From NCBI GenBank assembly GCA_937875275.1, contig CALNCC010000082.1, positions 1 to 9,585 of the forward strand: a stretch of 9,585 bases of DNA, read 5' to 3'. Under the pieces are notes generated by a model that saw nothing but the letters and a program-made list of their open reading frames with translations, ran no database searches and was not told the DNA's origin. The DNA is from an uncultured Dysgonomonas sp. Its GTDB lineage: Bacteria; Bacteroidota; Bacteroidia; Bacteroidales; Dysgonomonadaceae. A program made the translations under genes and the position numbers. This document shows, piece by piece, positions 6,944 to 9,585 of the stretch; the stretch's first letter is position 1, and each line of letters starts with the position of its first letter.

Positions 6944-7690
6944 TCACATGTTCATCCCACCACAAACCGGGATAGCTTGACCTGTAACATAAGACGACAA
7001 GTCTGAACCAAGGAATAATGCAACATTTGCAACATCATCCGGTGTACCCCCACGACGAAGCGGAATTTGCTCTTCCCAGCGTTTTTTTACGTCATCGGCA
7101 AGCACTCCTGTCATTTCGGTAATAATGAATCCCGGACAGATACAGTTTGCACGTATCCCTCTCGATCCCATTTCTTTAGCAATAGATTTAGCTAATCCTA
7201 TCATTCCAGCTTTCGAGGCAGAATAGTTGGCTTGACCGGCATTGCCCGACAATCCTACCACAGAGCTCATGTTGATGATGCTTCCGCCTCTTTGTTTCAT
7301 CATAATAGGGCATAGAGCATGAACAAAGTTGAACGCCGATTTCAGATTTACCGACATTACCATATCCCATTGTTGCTCTGTCATACGCATCATTAGTCCA
7401 TCGCGGGTGATTCCTGCATTGTTGATCAGGATATCTATTCTTCCAAAATCTTTCAATATTTCGTCTACCACCTTGTGCGTATCTTCAAAGTTGGCTGCAT
7501 TAGATGCATATCCTTTTGCCTTAACACCAAACTTAGCAAGTTCGGCTTCCGTAGCTTTAGCGTTATCATCGATAGCTAAGTCAGTGAAAGCGACATTTGC
7601 TCCTTGTTCTGCGTATTTAAGAGCTATTGCTTTACCGATACCACGTGCAGCTCCTGTTATCAAAGCGGTTTTACCTTCTAATAGTTTCAT
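6944..7690 (-). CDS. fabG: 3-oxoacyl-[acyl-carrier-protein] reductase, FabG
   Basis: A 248-residue short-chain dehydrogenase, exactly the usual FabG length. FabG reduces beta-ketoacyl-ACP to beta-hydroxyacyl-ACP in the type II fatty acid synthesis cycle. Visible motifs: the cofactor loop TGAARGIG (12-19), NNAG (90-93), Asn115, and the catalytic Ser143, Tyr156 and Lys160 in SSVVG and YSASKAG, then PGFIITEMT and the C-terminal GGMNM. Asp37 stands at the end of the second beta strand (AFTDLA), a position that in many SDRs favours NADH over NADPH, although FabG is usually NADPH-linked. The ATG at 7690 was chosen: an in-frame ATG at 7753 would add 21 basic residues foreign to the family and overlap tetR by 23 bp. 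With the chosen start the gene lies 40 bp after tetR, with no promoter element between, so they are probably co-transcribed. Confidence 0.95.
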   Translation of the reverse strand: MKLLEGKTALITGAARGIGKAIALKYAEQGANVAFTDLAIDDNAKATEAELAKFGVKAKGYASNAANFEDTHKVVDEILKDFGRIDILINNAGITRDGLMMRMTEQQWDMVMSVNLKSAFNFVHALCPIMMKQRGGSIINMSSVVGLSGNAGQANYSASKAGMIGLAKSIAKEMGSRGIRANCICPGFIITEMTGVLADDVKKRWEEQIPLRRGGTPDDVANVALFLGSDLSSYVTGQAIPVCGGMNM

Positions 7691-7730
7691 GATTTTTCTA
7701 AAAATAAAATTTATAATTATTGATCTATGT

Positions 7731-8318
7731 TTATTTTTTCTTGATTCCTTCAAAAATCAAATATGCAATATTCTCTCGTTGCGATTGATTGTCTGGATTT
7801 GTAGGATTGAATTGTCCCCGTATATACGGAACCTCAAGCCCCTTCAACGCATGATGCAAGATCTCGGCTATGGCGCGAGGGTTTGGCATTTCGAACGTCC
7901 CCTCCTCTACTCCTGTACGCAATATATCGTCAAGAATCTGAATTTCTTTAAGGTCGAAAGATTTTCGCACAAACTGAACCCGCCAGATATCTCTAAAAAA
8001 GTCAGCCTTGAGCGTGCCATTGCGAACTACGACATTCTTTACCGCATCGAAACGAGTGTAAAAAAACAGCAACAACTTCTGATCTGCCGATATATTTTTG
8101 TTCGCTACATTCAATAGCGATTTGTACATCTGGTCAAGTTCATTTTCTATGACAGCCTGATATACTTCATTTTTGTTATTAAAATAAGTGTATAGTGTGC
8201 GACGGCCTTTATGAGATGCAACAGCAATGTCATTCATGGTTGTATTTTCTACTCCCAATTTAGCAAACAATTGCCTTGCAACTTCTATAAGTGTGGTTCG
8301 GGTTTTATTAATGGCCAT
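7731..8318 (-). CDS. TetR/AcrR-family transcriptional regulator
   Basis: A 195-residue protein typical of TetR regulators. The N-terminal HTH is clear: ARQLFAKLGVENTTMNDIA (14-32), then the recognition-helix region SHKGRRTLYTYFNNKNEVY (35-53). The remaining helical domain (about 60-190) would bind a ligand and dimerise; its ligand cannot be read from sequence. It is the first gene of a probable tetR-fabG(-HAD) operon and is divergent from nusB across 175 bp. The link to fabG makes an acyl-CoA/acyl-ACP or lipid-responsive regulator plausible, by analogy with other TetR regulators of fatty acid genes, and autoregulation is likely for this arrangement, but neither is shown here. Confidence 0.9.
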   Translation of the reverse strand: MAINKTRTTLIEVARQLFAKLGVENTTMNDIAVASHKGRRTLYTYFNNKNEVYQAVIENELDQMYKSLLNVANKNISADQKLLLFFYTRFDAVKNVVVRNGTLKADFFRDIWRVQFVRKSFDLKEIQILDDILRTGVEEGTFEMPNPRAIAEILHHALKGLEVPYIRGQFNPTNPDNQSQRENIAYLIFEGIKKK

Positions 8319-8364
8319 ATTTTGGAAAATTGCACAAAAATGCGTTTAGTGTGTAAAAATAATA

Positions 8365-8394
8365 CAAAAATATTTTAGAATCCCAGAAAGACAA
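8365..8394 (-). promoter_or_regulatory. Putative promoter of the tetR-fabG operon
   Basis: On the minus strand, TATTTTTG (complement of 8365-8372) matches the -7 box TAnnTTTG, and TTG (complement of 8392-8394) lies 19 bp upstream, the expected -33 spacing in Bacteroidetes. The -7 box is about 47 bp before the tetR ATG. This is the best two-part promoter match in the window. Confidence 0.6.
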
Positions 8395-8455
8395 CATTTT
8401 TTAATTTTTAGGCAGACTTTAGACAGTACTATATTTCAGTATTTGAAAAAAAGAC

Positions 8456-8463
8456 TACCTTTG
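8456..8463 (+). promoter_or_regulatory. Putative -7 promoter element for nusB
   Basis: TACCTTTG is a perfect TAnnTTTG match, ending 30 bp before the nusB ATG. The best -33 candidate is an imperfect TTTC at 8434-8437, 18 bp upstream; the TTTG at 8442-8445 is too close. It is divergent from the tetR promoter, the two -7 boxes being about 84 bp apart. Confidence 0.5.
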
Positions 8464-8493
8464 TACTCTCATTTTGTCATATACACAGAATAA

Positions 8494-9420
8494 ATGATTA
8501 ATCGCGTTCTTATCCGTCTTAGAGTTGTTCAGATGCTATTTTCAAGCCAGCATCAGGGAGAAGCTCAGAGTTTGCAAAAAACTGAAAATGAACTTTTGTT
8601 CAGTTTGCAGAAGTCTTATGATTTATATCACTACTTGCTCGATTTATTAGTCGTTATTACAGATCTTTATAATCAACGTTTAGATACGCGGAAGGCTAAG
8701 TACTTGCCATCGGACGATGATATAAATCCGAATACCCGATTTGTAACGAACAGATTGATAGCATCTCTACAAAAAAACATTGATCTGCAAAAATATCTGA
8801 CAGATCGTCCTTTCTTGTGGAGCGATCATGATGCTTTTCTTCGCAATATTTTAGATACCATCTTGGCGTCTGAAACATACAGTGAGTATATCAACAATCC
8901 GGAAGACAGTTTCGAGATCGATCAGGAATTTTGGCGTAAATGTTTCAAACAAATAATCTGCAACAGCGAGGAACTATCTGATCTCTTGGAAGATGAAAGC
9001 CTGTATTGGAACGATGATGTGGATATCGTGTTGTCATTTGTGATAAAAACAATAAAACGCTTGACTGTCGATGGAGAAAACGACAAGCTGCTGCCGATGT
9101 TCAAAGACGAATCGGACAGAGAATTTGCAGTAAAGCTATTGAGAGAAAGCATGCTGAATGGTGTTGAATATCGAGGAATAATAGAAAAATACACTAAAAA
9201 CTGGGAATCGGAACGTATAGCGACAATGGATATGATAATTATGCAAATCGCGGTTACCGAAATTATGAAATTTCCATCTATCCCTGTCAGCGTAACCCTC
9301 AATGAATATATAGATATAGCAAAATCATACAGCACACAGAAAAGTGCTTCATTCATAAACGGAATACTTGATGCTATTGTCAAGGATTTGCAGAGTGAAG
9401 GGAAAATTGTAAAAAAATAA
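8494..9420 (+). CDS. nusB: Transcription antitermination factor NusB, long Bacteroidetes form
   Basis: NusB binds boxA RNA with NusE (ribosomal protein S10) and supports antitermination in rRNA transcription. At 308 residues this is about twice E. coli NusB, but that length is normal for Bacteroidetes. The start INRVLIRLRVVQMLFS (2-17) resembles the Arg-rich opening of NusB. The middle (about 20-200) is a poorly conserved helical extension rich in acidic residues. The C-terminal part carries the recognisable NusB helices: EKYTKNWESERIATMDMIIM (231-250) and the best signature, VTLNEYIDIAKSYSTQKSA (267-285), then FINGILDAI. It lacks a signal peptide or membrane segment. It is followed after 105 bp by a probable yajC, a gene order I recall as common in Bacteroidales, which supports the call. 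Confidence 0.92.
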   Translation: MINRVLIRLRVVQMLFSSQHQGEAQSLQKTENELLFSLQKSYDLYHYLLDLLVVITDLYNQRLDTRKAKYLPSDDDINPNTRFVTNRLIASLQKNIDLQKYLTDRPFLWSDHDAFLRNILDTILASETYSEYINNPEDSFEIDQEFWRKCFKQIICNSEELSDLLEDESLYWNDDVDIVLSFVIKTIKRLTVDGENDKLLPMFKDESDREFAVKLLRESMLNGVEYRGIIEKYTKNWESERIATMDMIIMQIAVTEIMKFPSIPVSVTLNEYIDIAKSYSTQKSASFINGILDAIVKDLQSEGKIVKK

Positions 9421-9467
9421 ATTGACAAGTATAGTATCTTGTAGTCTATTTAGTTCGTAAAAAAAAT

Positions 9468-9475
9468 TATCTTTG
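9468..9475 (+). promoter_or_regulatory. Putative -7 promoter element ahead of yajC-like gene
   Basis: TATCTTTG matches TAnnTTTG exactly, ending 50 bp before the ATG at 9526. A correctly spaced -33 TTTG is not seen; the nearest TTG (9439-9441) is 26 bp upstream. It suggests the downstream gene can be expressed independently of nusB. Confidence 0.45.
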
Positions 9476-9525
9476 TCTGAGTGAGAAAAGATAAGTAAAT
9501 ATAAAAACTCTAAAAATAAAAATTT

Positions 9526-9585
9526 ATGACCATGTTATTAGCTGCATTTTTACAAGACGCTGAAGCCGGAGGCTTGGGTAATTAC
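9526..9585 (+). CDS. yajC: Probable YajC, preprotein translocase subunit, 3' partial
   Basis: Only 20 codons are visible before the window ends: a short hydrophobic start (MTMLLAAFLQ) followed by a small, Gly/Ala-rich acidic stretch (DAEAGGLGNY). Bacteroidetes YajC proteins begin this way, with a brief N-terminal segment and Gly/Ala-rich stretch before the single membrane helix, and yajC follows nusB in many Bacteroidales. YajC is an accessory inner-membrane protein of the SecDF-YajC complex. The ATG at 9532 is an alternative start. The identification rests mostly on gene order, since the helix and the conserved RPQ motif would lie beyond the edge. Confidence 0.6.
   Translation, partial: MTMLLAAFLQDAEAGGLGNY

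Noticed and set aside
7691..7753. An N-terminal extension of fabG from the upstream ATG at 7753
   Set aside because: The extra 21 residues are basic, absent from the SDR family and overlap tetR; starting at 7690 gives the standard 248-residue FabG.
7329..8117. A 262-codon open frame on the + strand antisense to fabG and tetR
   Set aside because: It covers parts of two well-supported minus-strand genes, has a serine/isoleucine-rich composition typical of a reverse-complement shadow, and resembles no family.
8352..8366. TGTA-N7-TACA symmetry overlapping the tetR promoter as a TetR operator
   Set aside because: Arms of four bases in an AT-rich region are expected by chance; without related promoters to compare it is not supportable.
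8922..9428. A 168-codon open frame on the minus strand antisense to nusB
   Set aside because: It is the complement of the conserved NusB C-terminal region; its Ser/Ile-rich translation looks like an antisense shadow.
9425..9442. ACAAG/CTTGT inverted repeat just after nusB as a terminator
   Set aside because: The stem is only 5 bp, AT-rich, and is not followed by a real T-run.
1..9585. CRISPR arrays, insertion sequences, tRNA or rRNA genes, phage or integration sites
   Set aside because: No spaced direct repeats, transposase, integrase or structural RNA signature was seen on either strand.

Overview
The window looks like a chromosomal stretch from a low-GC member of the Bacteroidales, perhaps Dysgonomonadaceae (family placement is a guess from AT-richness). 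The evidence is the protein families (a long NusB of about 308 residues followed by a YajC-like start, a GH95 enzyme, a FucP/GluP-type sugar transporter), and several intergenic matches to the Bacteroidetes -7 promoter element TAnnTTTG. Starts lack clear Shine-Dalgarno sequences, as is normal there.

Layout. At the left edge is the 3' three quarters of a POT-family peptide transporter (+ strand, 1-1248, 5' end outside the window). It converges, with an 11-bp gap, on a long run of minus-strand genes. Read in their own direction (right to left) these are: a TetR-type regulator, a 3-oxoacyl-ACP reductase (FabG), a HAD phosphatase/phosphomutase, a FucP/GluP-type sugar MFS transporter, a secreted GH95 fucosidase-like enzyme, and a LuxR-type regulator with an N-terminal ScdA/hemerythrin-like region. 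Divergently from tetR, on the + strand, run nusB and the first 20 codons of a probable yajC, cut by the right edge.

Transcription units inferred from sequence: (1) tetR-fabG(-HAD), with a good promoter ahead of tetR and a weak hairpin between fabG and HAD; (2) the MFS gene, with its own promoter overlapped by a striking 36-bp inverted repeat and ended by a strong intrinsic terminator at 4508-4546; (3) GH95-luxR, with a -7 element ahead of GH95 and only 12 bp between the two genes; (4) nusB, with a possible separate promoter for yajC.

How they may work together: the GH95 enzyme would release a terminal deoxy-sugar such as L-fucose in the periplasm and the neighbouring MFS protein could carry a monosaccharide inwards. 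There is no SusC/SusD pair in the window, so this is not a canonical polysaccharide utilisation locus. The TetR-FabG unit is a separate fatty-acid-synthesis unit, and nusB-yajC is housekeeping. Nothing here is an obviously new system. The observations most worth following are the LuxR regulator whose hemerythrin-like domain has apparently lost its carboxylate metal ligands, the inverted repeat in the MFS promoter, the Asn-to-Asp change in the GH95 active-site motif, and the absence from the MFS protein of the acidic residues essential in E. coli FucP.
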